Below are positions 10,229-24,070 of a stretch of 64,000 nt of DNA, one piece after another. Every line of letters starts with the position of its first letter. The first letter of the stretch is position 1. The notes beneath the pieces were generated by a model. That model saw nothing but the letters and a program-made list of their open reading frames with translations. It did no database searches and was not told where the DNA came from. Source of the stretch: Amblyomma americanum. Its lineage: Eukaryota > Arthropoda > Arachnida > Ixodida > Ixodidae. Both the position numbers and the translations under genes were made by a program. The stretch spans positions 147,648,121 through 147,712,120 of the forward strand of contig NC_135504.1 of NCBI RefSeq assembly GCF_052857255.1. The letters run 5' to 3'.

Positions 10229-13200
10229 ACCCGTATCACGTGGATACTTGTAAAACCGATGTGTTTAGATATAGCTCGTTTTGGTATAAAACCGCTTGTT
10301 TCGTTGTTTTAAGCAAGAGTACGTGCTTTTCGCGTAGTTATAGAAGAAAAAGTTTTGACGCGTTTCACAGGGACACATTTAAAACCGATGTGTCTAGATT
10401 TAGCTCGTTTCGGTCTAAAACAGCTTGTTTCGTTGTATTAAGCACGAAAACATGCTTTTCGCGCAGTTATAAGAGAAAAAGTTTTGACGCGTATCACGTG
10501 GATACTTGTAAAACCGATGTGTTTAGATATAGCTCGTTTTGGTATAAAACAGCTTGTTTCGTTGTTTTAAGCACGAATACGTGCTTTTCGCGTAGTTATA
10601 GAAGAAAAAGTTTTGACGCGTATCAGAGGAAAATTTTAAAACCGATGTGTTGTGATTTAGCTTGTTTCGGTCTAAAACAGCTTGTTTCGTTGTATTAAGC
10701 AAGAATACATGCTTTTCGCGCAGTTATAAGAGAAAAAGTTTTGACGCGTGTCACAGGGACACTTGTAAAACCGATGTGTTCAGATTTATCTCGTTTCGGA
10801 CTAAAACAGCTTGTTTCGTTGGATTAAGCACGAATACATGCTTTTCGCGCAGTTATAAGAGAAAAAATTTTTGACGCGTATCACATGGACACATTTAAAA
10901 CCGATGTGTTCAGATTTAGCTCGTTTCGGTCTAAAACAACTTGTTTCGTTGTATTAGGCACGAATACATGCTTTTAGCGCAGTTATAAGAGAAGAAGTTT
11001 TGAAGCGTATCACATGGACACTTCTAAAACCGATGTGTTCAGATCTAGCTCGTTTTGGTCTAAAACAGCTTGTTTCGTTGTATTAAGAACGAATACATGC
11101 TTTTCGCGCAGTTATAAGAGAAAAAGTTTCGACGCGTATCACATGGACACTTGTAAAACCGATGTGTTCAAATCTAGCTCGTTTTGGTCTAAAACAGCTT
11201 GTTTCGTTGTATTAAGCAAGAATACAATGCTTTTCGTGCAGTTATAGGAGAAAAAGTTTTGACGCGTTTCACAGGGACACTTGTAAAACCGATGTGTTCA
11301 GATTTAGCTCGTTTCGGTCTAAACCAACTTGTTTCGTTGTATTAAGCACGAATACATGCTTTTCGCGCAGTTATAAGAGAAAAAGTTTTGACGCGTATCA
11401 CGTGGATACTTGTAAAACCGATGTGTTTAGATATATATAGCTCGTTTTTGTATAAAACTGCTTGTTTCGTTGTTTTAGGCAAGAATACGTGCTTTTCGCG
11501 TAGTTATAGAAGAAAAAGTTTTGACGCGTTTCACAGGGACACATTTAAAACCGATGTGTCTAGATTTAGCTCGTTTCGGTCTAAAACAGCTTGTTTCGTT
11601 GTATTAGGCACGAATACATGCTTTTCGCGCAGTTATAAGAGAAAAAGTTTTGACGCGTATCACGTGGATACTTGTAAAACCGATGTGTTCAGATATATAT
11701 AGCTCGTTTTGGTATAAAACCGCTTGTTTCGTTGTTTTAAGCAAAAATACGTGCTTTTCGCGTAGTTATAGAAGAAAAAGTTTTGACGCGTTTCACAGGG
11801 ACACATTTAAAACCGATGTGTCTAGATTTAGCTCGTTTCGGTCTAAAACAGCTTGTTTCCTTGTATTAAGCACGAATACATGCTTTTCGCGCAGTTATAA
11901 GAGAAAAAGTTTTGACGCCTATCACATGGACACTTGTAAAACCGATGTGTTCAGATCTAGCTCGTTTTGGTCTAAAACAGCTTGTTTCGTTGTATTAAGC
12001 AAGAATACAATGCTTTTCGCGGAGTTATAAGAGAAAAAGATTTGACGCGTTTCACAGGGACACTTGTAAAACCGATGTGTTCAGATTTAGCTCCTTTCGG
12101 TCTAAAACAACTTGTTTCGTTGTATTAAGCACGAATACATGCTTTTCGCGCAGTTATAAGAGAAAAAGTTTTGACGCGTATCACGTGGATACTTGTAAAA
12201 CCGATGTGTTTAGATATAGCTCGTTTTGGTATAAAACCGCTTGTTTCGTTGTTTTAAGCAAGAATACGTGCTTTTCGCGTAGTTATAGAAGAAAATTTTG
12301 ACGCGTTTCACAGGGACACTTCTAAAACCGATGTGTTCAGATCTTGCTCGTTTTGGTCTAAAACAGCTTGTTTTGTTGTATTAAGCACGAATACATGCTT
12401 TTCGCGCAGTTATAAGAGAAAAAAGTTTTGACGCGTATCACATGGACACATTTAAAACCGATGTGTTCAGATTTAGCTCGTTTCGGTCTAAAACAGGTTG
12501 TTTCGTTGTATTGAGCAAGAATACATGCTTTTCGCGCTGTTATAAGAGAAAAAGTTTTGACGCGTGTCACAGGGACACTTGTAAAACCGATGTGTTCAGA
12601 TTTACCTCGTTTCGGACTAAAACAACTTGTTTCGTTGTATTAAGCACGAATACATGCTTTTCGCGCAGTTATAAGAGAAAAAGTTTTGACGCGTATCACG
12701 TGGATACTTGTAAAACCGATGTGTTTAGATATAGCTCGTTTTGGTATAAAACCGCTTGTTTCGTTGTTTTAAGCAAGAGTACGTGCTTTTCGCGTAGTTA
12801 TAGAAGAAAAAGTTTTGACGCGTTTCACAGGGACACATTTAAAACCGATGTGTCTAGATTTAGCTCGTTTCGGTCTAAAACAGCTTGTTTCGTTGTATTA
12901 AGCACGAAAACATGCTTTTCGCGCAGTTATAAGAGAAAAAAGTTTTGACGCGTATCACATGGACACATTTAAAACCGATGTGTTCAGATTTAGCTCGTTT
13001 TGGTCTAAAACAACTTGTTTCGTTGTATTAAGCACGAATACGTGCTTTTCGCGCAGTTATAAGAGAAAAAGTTTTGACGCGTATCACGTGGATACTTGTA
13101 AAACCGATGTGTTTAGATATAGCTCGTTTTGGTATAAAACAGCTTGTTTCGTTGTTTTAAGCACGAATACGTGCTTTTCGCGTAGTTATAGAAGAAAAAG

Positions 13201-14103
13201 TTTTGACGCGTATCAGAGGAAAACTTTAAAACCGATGTGTTGTGATTTAGCTTGTTTCGGTCTAAAACAGCTTGTTTCGTTGTATTAAGCAAGAATACAT
13301 GCTTTTCGCGCAGTTATAAGAGAAAAAGTTTTGACGCGTGTCACAGGGACACTTGTAAAACCGATGTGTTCAGATTTATCTCGTTTCGGACTAAAACAGC
13401 TTGTTTCGTTGGATTAAGCACGAATACATGCTTTTCGCGCAGTTATAAGAGAAAAAATTTTTGACGCGTATCACATGGACACATTTAAAACCGATGTGTT
13501 CAGATTTAGCTCGTTTCGGTCTAAAACAACTTGTTTCGTTGTATTAGGCACGAATACATGCTTTTAGCGCAGTTATAAGAGAAGAAGTTTTGAAGCGTAT
13601 CACATGGACACTTGTAAAACCGATGTGTTCAGATCTAGGTCGTTTTGGTCTAAAACAGCTTGTTTCGTTGTATTAGGAACGAATACATGCTTTTCGCGCA
13701 GTTATAAGAGAAAAAGTTTCGACGCGTATCACATGGACACTTGTAAAACCGATGTGTTCAAATCTAGCTCGTTTTGGTCTAAAACAGCTTGTTTCGTTGT
13801 ATTAAGCAAGAATACAATGCTTTTCGTGCAGTTATAGGAGAAAAAGTTTTGACGCGTTTCACAGGGACACTTGTAAAACCGATGTGTTCAGATTTAGCTC
13901 ATCTCGGTCTAAAACAGCTTGTTTCGTTGTATTAAGCACGAATACATGCTTTTCGCGCAGTTATAAGAGAAAACGTCTTGACGCGTATCAGAGGAACACT
14001 TGTAAAACCGATGTGTTGTGATTTAGCTCGTTTCGGTCTAAAACAGCTTGTTTCGTTGTATTAAGCACGAATACATGCTTTTAGCGCAGTTATAAGAGAA
14101 AAA

Positions 14104-14197
14104 GTTTTGACGCGTATCACATGGACACTTGTAAAACCGATGTGTTCAGATCTAGCTCATCTCGGTATACATGCTTTTCGCGCAGTTATAAGAAAAA
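14104..14197 (+). repeat. Truncated 94-bp monomer
   Basis: The unit passes from CATCTCGGT directly to ATACATGCTTTTCGCGC, losing 33 bp of the middle, and its A-rich end is 2 bp shorter. The junction lies at about 14167. The same deletion allele occurs at four other places, so it is inherited through block duplication and is a useful HOR marker. Confidence 0.9.
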
Positions 14198-14452
14198 GTT
14201 TTGACGCGTGTCACAGGGACACTTGTGAAACCGATGTGTTCAGATTTACCTCGTTTCGTTCTAAAACAGCCTGTTTCGTTGGATTAAGCACGAATACATG
14301 ATTTTCGCGCAGTTATAAGAGAAAAAGTTTTGACGCATATCACCTGGACACTTGTAAAACCGATGTGTTCATATATAGCCTGTTTTGGTCTAAAACAGCT
14401 TGTTTCGTTGTATTAAGCACGAATACATGCTTTTCGCGCAGTTATAAGAGAA

Positions 14453-17400
14453 AAAGTTTTGACGCGTATCAGAGGAAAACTTTCAAACCGATGTGTTCAG
14501 ATTTAGCTCGTTTCGGTCTAAAACAGCTTGTTTCGTTGTATTAAGCAAGAATACATGCTTTTCGCGCAGTTATAAGAGAAAAAGTTTTGACGCGTGTCAC
14601 AGGGACACTTGTAAAACCAATGTGTTCAGATTTAGCTCATCTCGGTCTAAAACAGCTTGTTTCGTTGTATTAAGCACGAATACATGCTTTTCGCGCAGTT
14701 ATAAGAGAAAAAGATTTGACGCGTTTCACAGGGACACTTGTAAAACCGATGTGTTCAGATTGAGCTCGTTTCGGTCTAAAACAACTTGTTTCGTTGTATT
14801 AAGCACGAATACATGCTTTTCGCGCAGTTATAAGAGAAAAAGTTTTGACGCGTGTCACAGGGACACATTTAAAACCGATGTGTTCAGATTTAGCTCGTTT
14901 CGGTCTGAAACAGCTTGTTTCGTTGTATTAAGGAAGAATACATGCTTTTCGCGCAGTTATAAGAGAAAAAGTTTTGACGCGTTTCACAGGGACACTTGTA
15001 AAACCGATGTGTTCAGATTTAGCTCGTTTCGGTCTAAAACAACTTGTTTCGTTGTATTAAGCACGAATACGTGCTTTTCGCGCAGTTATAAGAGAAAAAG
15101 TTTTGACGCGTATCACGTGGATACTTGTAAAACCGATCTGTTTAGATATAGCTCGTTTTGGTATAAAACAGCTTGTTTCGTTGTTTTAAGCACGAATACG
15201 TGCTTTTCGCGTAGTTATAGAAGAAAAAGTTTTGACGCGTATCAGAGGAAAACTTTCAAACCGATGTGTTCAGATTTAGCTCGTTTCGGTCTAAAACAGC
15301 TTGTTTCGTTGTATTAAGCAAGAATACATGCTTTTCGCGCAGTTATAAGAGAAAAAGTTTTGACGCGTGTCACAGGGACACTTGTAAAACCAATGTGTTC
15401 AGATTTAGCTCATCTCGGTCTAAAACAGCTTGTTTCGTTGTATTAAGCACGAATACATGCTTTTCGCGCAGTTATAAGAGAAAAAGATTTGACGCGTTTC
15501 ACAGGGACACTTGTAAAACCGATGTGTTCAGATTGAGCTCGTTTCGGTCTAAAACAACTTGTTTCGTTGTATTAAGCACGAATACATGCTTTTCGCGCAG
15601 TTATAAGAGAAAAAGTTTTGACCCGTATCACGTGGATACTTGTAAAACCGATGTGTTTAGATATAGCTCGTTTTGGTATAAAACCGCTTGTTTCGTTGTT
15701 TTAAGCAAGAGTACGTGCTTTTCGCGTAGTTATAGAAGAAAAAGTTTTGACGCGTTTCACAGGGACACATTTAAAACCGATGTGTCTAGATTTAGCTCGT
15801 TTCGGTCTAAAACAGCTTGTTTCGTTGTATTAAGCACGAAAACATGCTTTTCGCGCAGTTATAAGAGAAAAAGTTTTGACGCGTATCACGTGGATACTTG
15901 TAAAACCGATGTGTTTAGATATAGCTCGTTTTGGTATAAAACAGCTTGTTTCGTTGTTTTAAGCACGAATACGTGCTTTTCGCGTAGTTATAGAAGAAAA
16001 AGTTTTGACGCGTATCAGAGGAAAATTTTAAAACCGATGTGTTGTGATTTAGCTTGTTTCGGTCTAAAACAGCTTGTTTCGTTGTATTAAGCAAGAATAC
16101 ATGCTTTTCGCGCAGTTATAAGAGAAAAAGTTTTGACGCGTGTCACAGGGACACTTGTAAAACCGATGTGTTCAGATTTATCTCGTTTCGGACTAAAACA
16201 GCTTGTTTCGTTGGATTAAGCACGAATACATGCTTTTCGCGCAGTTATAAGAGAAAAAATTTTTGACGCGTATCACATGGACACATTTAAAACCGATGTG
16301 TTCAGATTTAGCTCGTTTCGGTCTAAAACAACTTGTTTCGTTGTATTAGGCACGAATACATGCTTTTAGCGCAGTTATAAGAGAAGAAGTTTTGAAGCGT
16401 ATCACATGGACACTTCTAAAACCGATGTGTTCAGATCTAGCTCGTTTTGGTCTAAAACAGCTTGTTTCGTTGTATTAAGAACGAATACATGCTTTTCGCG
16501 CAGTTATAAGAGAAAAAGTTTCGACGCGTATCACATGGACACTTGTAAAACCGATGTGTTCAAATCTAGCTCGTTTTGGTCTAAAACAGCTTGTTTCGTT
16601 GTATTAAGCAAGAATACAATGCTTTTCGTGCAGTTATAGGAGAAAAAGTTTTGACGCGTTTCACAGGGACACTTGTAAAACCGATGTGTTCAGATTTAGC
16701 TCGTTTCGGTCTAAACCAACTTGTTTCGTTGTATTAAGCACGAATACATGCTTTTCGCGCAGTTATAAGAGAAAAAGTTTTGACGCGTATCACGTGGATA
16801 CTTGTAAAACCGATGTGTTTAGATATATATAGCTCGTTTTTGTATAAAACTGCTTGTTTCGTTGTTTTAGGCAAGAATACGTGCTTTTCGCGTAGTTATA
16901 GAAGAAAAAGTTTTGACGCGTTTCACAGGGACACATTTAAAACCGATGTGTCTAGATTTAGCTCGTTTCGGTCTAAAACAGCTTGTTTCGTTGTATTAGG
17001 CACGAATACATGCTTTTCGCGCAGTTATAAGAGAAAAAGTTTTGACGCGTATCACGTGGATACTTGTAAAACCGATGTGTTCAGATATATATAGCTCGTT
17101 TTGGTATAAAACCGCTTGTTTCGTTGTTTTAAGCAAAAATACGTGCTTTTCGCGTAGTTATAGAAGAAAAAGTTTTGACGCGTTTCACAGGGACACATTT
17201 AAAACCGATGTGTCTAGATTTAGCTCGTTTCGGTCTAAAACAGCTTGTTTCCTTGTATTAAGCACGAATACATGCTTTTCGCGCAGTTATAAGAGAAAAA
17301 GTTTTGACGCCTATCACATGGACACTTGTAAAACCGATGTGTTCAGATCTAGCTCGTTTTGGTCTAAAACAGCTTGTTTCGTTGTATTAAGCAAGAATAC

Positions 17401-19844
17401 AATGCTTTTCGCGGAGTTATAAGAGAAAAAGATTTGACGCGTTTCACAGGGACACTTGTAAAACCGATGTGTTCAGATTTAGCTCCTTTCGGTCTAAAAC
17501 AACTTGTTTCGTTGTATTAAGCACGAATACATGCTTTTCGCGCAGTTATAAGAGAAAAAGTTTTGACGCGTATCACGTGGATACTTGTAAAACCGATGTG
17601 TTTAGATATAGCTCGTTTTGGTATAAAACCGCTTGTTTCGTTGTTTTAAGCAAGAATACGTGCTTTTCGCGTAGTTATAGAAGAAAATTTTGACGCGTTT
17701 CACAGGGACACTTCTAAAACCGATGTGTTCAGATCTTGCTCGTTTTGGTCTAAAACAGCTTGTTTTGTTGTATTAAGCACGAATACATGCTTTTCGCGCA
17801 GTTATAAGAGAAAAAAGTTTTGACGCGTATCACATGGACACATTTAAAACCGATGTGTTCAGATTTAGCTCGTTTCGGTCTAAAACAGGTTGTTTCGTTG
17901 TATTGAGCAAGAATACATGCTTTTCGCGCTGTTATAAGAGAAAAAGTTTTGACGCGTGTCACAGGGACACTTGTAAAACCGATGTGTTCAGATTTACCTC
18001 GTTTCGGACTAAAACAACTTGTTTCGTTGTATTAAGCACGAATACATGCTTTTCGCGCAGTTATAAGAGAAAAAGTTTTGACGCGTATCACGTGGATACT
18101 TGTAAAACCGATGTGTTTAGATATAGCTCGTTTTGGTATAAAACCGCTTGTTTCGTTGTTTTAAGCAAGAGTACGTGCTTTTCGCGTAGTTATAGAAGAA
18201 AAAGTTTTGACGCGTTTCACAGGGACACATTTAAAACCGATGTGTCTAGATTTAGCTCGTTTCGGTCTAAAACAGCTTGTTTCGTTGTATTAAGCACGAA
18301 AACATGCTTTTCGCGCAGTTATAAGAGAAAAAAGTTTTGACGCGTATCACATGGACACATTTAAAACCGATGTGTTCAGATTTAGCTCGTTTTGGTCTAA
18401 AACAACTTGTTTCGTTGTATTAAGCACGAATACGTGCTTTTCGCGCAGTTATAAGAGAAAAAGTTTTGACGCGTATCACGTGGATACTTGTAAAACCGAT
18501 GTGTTTAGATATAGCTCGTTTTGGTATAAAACAGCTTGTTTCGTTGTTTTAAGCACGAATACGTGCTTTTCGCGTAGTTATAGAAGAAAAAGTTTTGACG
18601 CGTATCAGAGGAAAACTTTAAAACCGATGTGTTGTGATTTAGCTTGTTTCGGTCTAAAACAGCTTGTTTCGTTGTATTAAGCAAGAATACATGCTTTTCG
18701 CGCAGTTATAAGAGAAAAAGTTTTGACGCGTGTCACAGGGACACTTGTAAAACCGATGTGTTCAGATTTATCTCGTTTCGGACTAAAACAGCTTGTTTCG
18801 TTGGATTAAGCACGAATACATGCTTTTCGCGCAGTTATAAGAGAAAAAATTTTTGACGCGTATCACATGGACACATTTAAAACCGATGTGTTCAGATTTA
18901 GCTCGTTTCGGTCTAAAACAACTTGTTTCGTTGTATTAGGCACGAATACATGCTTTTAGCGCAGTTATAAGAGAAGAAGTTTTGAAGCGTATCACATGGA
19001 CACTTGTAAAACCGATGTGTTCAGATCTAGGTCGTTTTGGTCTAAAACAGCTTGTTTCGTTGTATTAGGAACGAATACATGCTTTTCGCGCAGTTATAAG
19101 AGAAAAAGTTTCGACGCGTATCACATGGACACTTGTAAAACCGATGTGTTCAAATCTAGCTCGTTTTGGTCTAAAACAGCTTGTTTCGTTGTATTAAGCA
19201 AGAATACAATGCTTTTCGTGCAGTTATAGGAGAAAAAGTTTTGACGCGTTTCACAGGGACACTTGTAAAACCGATGTGTTCAGATTTAGCTCATCTCGGT
19301 CTAAAACAGCTTGTTTCGTTGTATTAAGCACGAATACATGCTTTTCGCGCAGTTATAAGAGAAAACGTCTTGACGCGTATCAGAGGAACACTTGTAAAAC
19401 CGATGTGTTGTGATTTAGCTCGTTTCGGTCTAAAACAGCTTGTTTCGTTGTATTAAGCACGAATACATGCTTTTAGCGCAGTTATAAGAGAAAAAGTTTT
19501 GACGCGTATCACATGGACACTTGTAAAACCGATGTGTTCAGATCTAGCTCATCTCGGTATACATGCTTTTCGCGCAGTTATAAGAAAAAGTTTTGACGCG
19601 TGTCACAGGGACACTTGTGAAACCGATGTGTTCAGATTTACCTCGTTTCGTTCTAAAACAGCCTGTTTCGTTGGATTAAGCACGAATACATGATTTTCGC
19701 GCAGTTATAAGAGAAAAAGTTTTGACGCATATCACCTGGACACTTGTAAAACCGATGTGTTCATATATAGCCTGTTTTGGTCTAAAACAGCTTGTTTCGT
19801 TGTATTAAGCACGAATACATGCTTTTCGCGCAGTTATAAGAGAA
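14453..19844. repeat. 5392-bp tandem duplication, copy 2
   Basis: I found no base difference from 9061-14452 at the positions I compared. These include rare variants such as CTCCTTTCGG (12092/17484), TTTCCTTGTATT (11857/17249), GCAAAAATACG (11742/17134) and CGCGCTGTTATAAG (12533/17925). It ends at about 19844, where GTTTTCACGCGTGTC replaces the block's starting sequence. Either this duplication is very recent, or it reflects a homogenisation event or an assembly duplication. Confidence 0.9.
19496..19589 (+). repeat. Truncated 94-bp monomer
   Basis: Same deletion allele as at 14104, carried by the second 5392-bp copy and here also marking the start of unit U1. It connects the 5392-bp block to the long HOR C. 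Confidence 0.9.
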
Positions 19845-21739
19845 AAAGTTTTCACGCGTGTCACAGGGACACTGTAAAACCGATGTGTTCAGAGTTACCT
19901 CGTTTCGGTCTAAAACAGCTTGTTTCGTTGGATTAAGCACGAATACATGCTTTTCGTGCAGTTATAGGAGAAAAAGTTGATGCGTATTACATGGACACTT
20001 GTAAAACCGATCTGTTCAGATCTAGCACGTTTTGGTCTAAAACAGCTTGTTTCGTTGTATTAGCACGAATACATGCTTTTCGCGCAGTTATAAGAGAAAA
20101 AGTTTTGACGCGTGTCACAGGGACACTTGTAAAACCGATGTGTTCAGACTTACCTTGTTTCGTTGTATTAAGCCCGAATACAAGCTTTTCGCGCAGTTAT
20201 AAGAGAAAAAAGTTTTGACGCGTATCACATGGACACTTGTAAATCCGATGTGTTCAGATCTAGCTCGTTTTGGTCTAAAACACCTTGTTTGTGATTTACT
20301 CGTTTCGGTCTAAACAGCTTGTTTCGTTGTATTAAGCAAGAATACATGCTTTTCGCGCAGTCACAAGAGAAAAAGTTTTGACGCGTGTCACAGGAACACT
20401 TGTAAAACCGCTGTGTTCAGATTTACCTCGTTTCTGTCTAAAACAGCTTTTTTCGTTGGATTAAGCAAGAATACATGCTTTTCGCGCAGTTATAAGAGAA
20501 AAAATTTTGACGCGTATCACATGGACACTTGTAAAACCGATGTGTTCAGATCTAGCTCTTTTTGGTCTAAAACAGCTTGTTTCGTTGTATTAAGTACGAA
20601 TACAACCTTTTCGCGCAGTTATAAGAGAAAAAGTTTTGACGCGTATTACATGGACACTTTTAAAACCGATGTGTTCAGATATAGCTCATCTCGGTCTAAA
20701 ACAGCTAGTTTCGTTGTATTAAGCACGAATACATGCTTTTCGCGCATTTATAGAAAACGTTTTGATGCGTATTAGAGGGACACTTGTAAAACCGATGTGT
20801 TCAGATTTAGCTCATCTCGGTCTAAAACAGCTTGTTTCGTTGTATTAAGCACGAATACATGCTTGTCGCGCAGTTATAAGAGAAAAAGTTTTGACGCGTA
20901 TCACGTGGATACTTGTAAAACCGATGTGTTGTGATTTAGCTCGCTTCGGTCTAAAACAGCTTGTTTCGTTGTATTAAGCACGAATACAAGCTTTTCGCGC
21001 AGTTATAAGAGAAAAAGTTTTGACACGTACCAGAGGAACGCTTGTAAAACCGATGTGTTGTGATTTAGCTCGTTTCGGTCTAAAACAGCTAGTTTTGTTG
21101 TTTTAAGCACGAATACGTGCGTTTTCGCGCAGTTATAAGCAAAAGTCTTGACGCGTATCACATGGACACTTGTAAAACTGATGTGTTCAGATTTACCTCG
21201 TTTCGGTCTAAAACAGCTTGTTTCGTTAGATTAAGCACGAATACATGCTTTTCGTACTGTTATAGAAGAAAACGTTTTGACGCCTATTAGAGGGACACTT
21301 GTAAAACCGATGTGTTCAGATTTAGCTCATCTCGGTCTAAAACAGCTTGTTTCGTTGTATTAAGCACGAATACATGCTTTTCGCGCAGTTATAAGAGAAA
21401 AAGTTTTGACGCGTATCAGAGGAACACTTGTAAAACCGATGTGTTGTGATTTAGCTCGCTTCGGTCTAGAACAGCTTGTTTCGTTGTATTAAGCACGAAT
21501 ACATGCTTTTCGCGCAGTTATAGAAGAAAACGTTTTGACGCCAATTAGAGGGACACTTGTAAAACCGATGTGTTCAGATTTAGCTCATCTCGGTCTAAAA
21601 CAGCTTGTTTCGTTGTATTAAGCACGAATACATGCTTTTCGCGCAGTTATAAGAGAAAAAGTTTTGACGCGTATCAGAGGAACACTTGTAAAACCGATGT
21701 GTTGTGATTTAGCTCGCTTCGGTCTAAAACAACTTGTTT

Positions 21740-21800
21740 CGTTGTATTAAGCACGAATACATGCTTTTCGCGCAGTTATACGACGCGTATCACATGGACA
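21740..21800 (+). repeat. 13-bp deletion across a monomer border (junction 21780/21781)
   Basis: The border reads CAGTTATA followed at once by CGACGCGTATC, so AGAGAAAAAGTTT is missing. The same allele occurs near 24117, 30816, 33157, 39342, 41679, 47133, 49473, 56173 and 58514. Near 44669 and 61504 a similar but not identical 13-bp loss (GTTATAAGACGCG) is found, which could be a second event or a corrected version of the first. Confidence 0.85.
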
Positions 21801-22161
21801 CTTGTAAAACCGATGTGTTCAGATCTAGCTCGATTTGGTCTAAAACAGCTTGTTTCGTTGTATTAAGCACGAATACATGCTTTTCGCGCAGTTCTAAGAG
21901 AAAAAGTTTTGACGCCTATCACACGGACACTTGTAAAACCGATGTGTTCAGATCTAGCTCGTTTTGGTCTAAAACAGCTTGTTTCGTTGTATTAAGCACG
22001 AATACATGCTTTTCGCGCAGTTATAAGTGAAAAAGTTTTGACGCGTATCAAAGGAACACTTGCAAAACCGATGTGTTGTGATTTAGGTCGTTTCGGTCTA
22101 AAACAGCTTGTTTCGTTGTATTAAGCACGAATACATGCTTTTCGCGCAGTTGTGAGAAAAA

Positions 22162-22321
22162 GTTTTGACGCGTGTCACAGGGACACTTGTAAAACCGATG
22201 TGTTCAGATCTAGCTCGTTTTGGTCTAAAACAGTTTGTGATTTAGCTCGTTTCGGTCTAAACAGCTTGTTTCGTTGTATTAAGCAAGAATACATGCTTTT
22301 CGCGCAGTCACAAGAGAAAAA
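22162..22321 (+). repeat. Extended 160-bp monomer
   Basis: After GGTCTAAAACAG the unit goes back to TTTGTGATTTAGCTCGTTTCGGTC, repeating the middle part of a Q-type monomer before continuing. It therefore has two copies of the GGTCTAAA box. The equivalent at 39718 or so (U3a) has the same short form. Confidence 0.85.
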
Positions 22322-24070
22322 GTTTGGACGCGTGTCACAGGGACACTTGTAAAACCGATGTGTTCAGATTTACCTCGTTTCGGTCTAAAACAGCTTTTTT
22401 CGTTGGATTAAGCAAGAATACATGCTTTTCGCGCAGTTATAAGAGAAAAAATTTTGACGCGTATCAGAGGAAGACTTGTAAAACCGATGTGTTCAGATCT
22501 AGCTCGTTTCGGTCTAAAACAGCTTGTTTCGTTGTATTAAGCACGAATACATGCTCTTAGCGCAGTTATAAGAGAAAAAGTTTCGACGCGTATCACATGG
22601 ACACTTGAGAAACCGATGTGTTCAGATCTAGCTCATCTCGGTCTAAAACAGCTAGTTTCGTTGTATTAAGCAAGAATACATGCTTTTCGCGCAGTTATAA
22701 GGGAAAAAGTTCTGACGCGTATTAGAGGGACTTGTAAAACCGATGTGTTCAGATTTAGCTCATCTCGGTCTAAAACAGCTTGTTTCGTTGTATTAAGCAC
22801 GAATACATGCTTTTCGCGCAGTTATAAGAGAAAAAGTTTTGACGCCTATCACATGGACACTTGTAAAACCGATGTGTTCAGATCTAGCTCGTTTTGGTCT
22901 AAAACAGCTTGTTTCGTTGTATTTATCAAGAATACAATGCTTTTCGCGCAGTTATAAGAGAAAAAGTTTTGACGCGTTTCACAGGGACACTTGTAAAACC
23001 GATGTGTTCAGATTTAGCTCGTTTCGGTCTAAAACAACTTGTTTCGTTGTATTAAGCACGAATACATGCTTTTCGCGCAGTTATAAGAGAAAAAGTTTTG
23101 ACGCGTATCACGTGGATACTTGTAAAACCGATGTGTTAAGATATAGCTCGTTTTGGTATAAAACCTCTTGTTTCGTTGTTTTAAGCAAGAGTACGTGCTT
23201 TTCGCGTAGTTATAGAAGAAAAAGTTTTGACGCGTTTCACAGGGACACATTTAAAACCGATGTGTCTAGATTTAGCTCGTTTCGGTCTAAAACAGCTTGT
23301 TTCGTTGTATTAAGCACGAATACATGCTTTTCGCGCAGGTATAAGAGAAAAAAGTTTTGACGCGCATCACATGGACACATTTAAAACCGATGTGTTCAGA
23401 TTTAGCTCGTTTTGGTCTAAAACAACTTGTTTCGTTGTATTAAGCACGAATACGTGCTTTTCGCGCAGTTATAAGAGAAAAAGTTTTGACGCGTATCACG
23501 TGGATACTTGTAAAACCGATGTGTTTAGATATAGCTCGTTTTGGTATAAAACAGCTTGTTTCGTTGTTTTAAGCACGAATACGTGCTTTTCGCGTAGTTA
23601 TAGAAGAAAAAGTTTTGACGCGTATCAGAGGAAAACTTTAAAACCGATGTGTTGTGATTTAGCTCGCTTCGGTCTAAAACAGCTTGTTTCGTTGTATTAA
23701 GCAAGAATACATGCTTTTCGCGCAGTTATAAGAGAAAAAGTTTTGACGCGTGTCACAGGGACACTTGTAAAACCGATGTGTTGTGATTTAGCTCGCTTCG
23801 GTCTAAAACAGCTTGTTTCGTTGTATTAAGCACGAACACATGCTTTTCGCGCAGTTATAGAAGAAAACGTTTTGACGCCAATTAGAGGGACACTTGTAAA
23901 ACCGATGTGTTCAGATTTAGCTCATCTCGGTCTAAAACAGCTTGTTTCGTTGTATTAAGCACGAATACATGCTTTTCGCGCAGTTATAAGAGAAAAAGTT
24001 TTGACGCGTATCAGAGGAACACTTGTAAAACCGATGTGTTGTGATTTAGCTCGCTTCGGTCTAAAACAAC

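Larger units (their letters stand above)
9061..14452. repeat. 5392-bp tandem duplication, copy 1 (about 42 monomers)
   Basis: Every landmark here recurs exactly 5392 bp downstream (9101 to 14493, 10662 to 16054, 11014 to 16406, 13604 to 18996, 14107 to 19499). The block begins in a GACGCGTATCAGAGGAAAAC monomer. Upstream of that, the sequences before 9061 and before 14453 differ, which fixes the edge within a shared ~25-bp A-rich/GACGCG region. It contains part of the 773-bp HOR, HOR-A-like monomers (10.6-12.7 kb) and one 94-bp truncated monomer at 14104. Confidence 0.9.
21734..24070. repeat. 2337-bp subunit, first copy in U1
   Basis: This stretch recurs from 24071 at offset 2337, then 2340-2341 after a 4-bp difference (TTTG present near 24570, absent near 22234) and a 1-bp A-tract difference. 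It begins with a monomer whose end is shortened by 13 bp (junction 21780/21781) and contains a 160-bp extended monomer (22162-22321). Equivalent pairs start at 30770/33111, 39296/41633, 47087/49427 and 56127/58468. More divergent third copies lie near 44.6 and 61.5 kb. Confidence 0.85.

Noticed and set aside
9101..10698. Long open frames of 274 codons resembling a tandem-repeat, Cys/Lys-rich protein
   Set aside because: They follow from the 129-bp (43-codon) period; the same frame is interrupted by stops and frameshifting monomers at regular HOR positions, and no start context, terminal domains or introns are evident.
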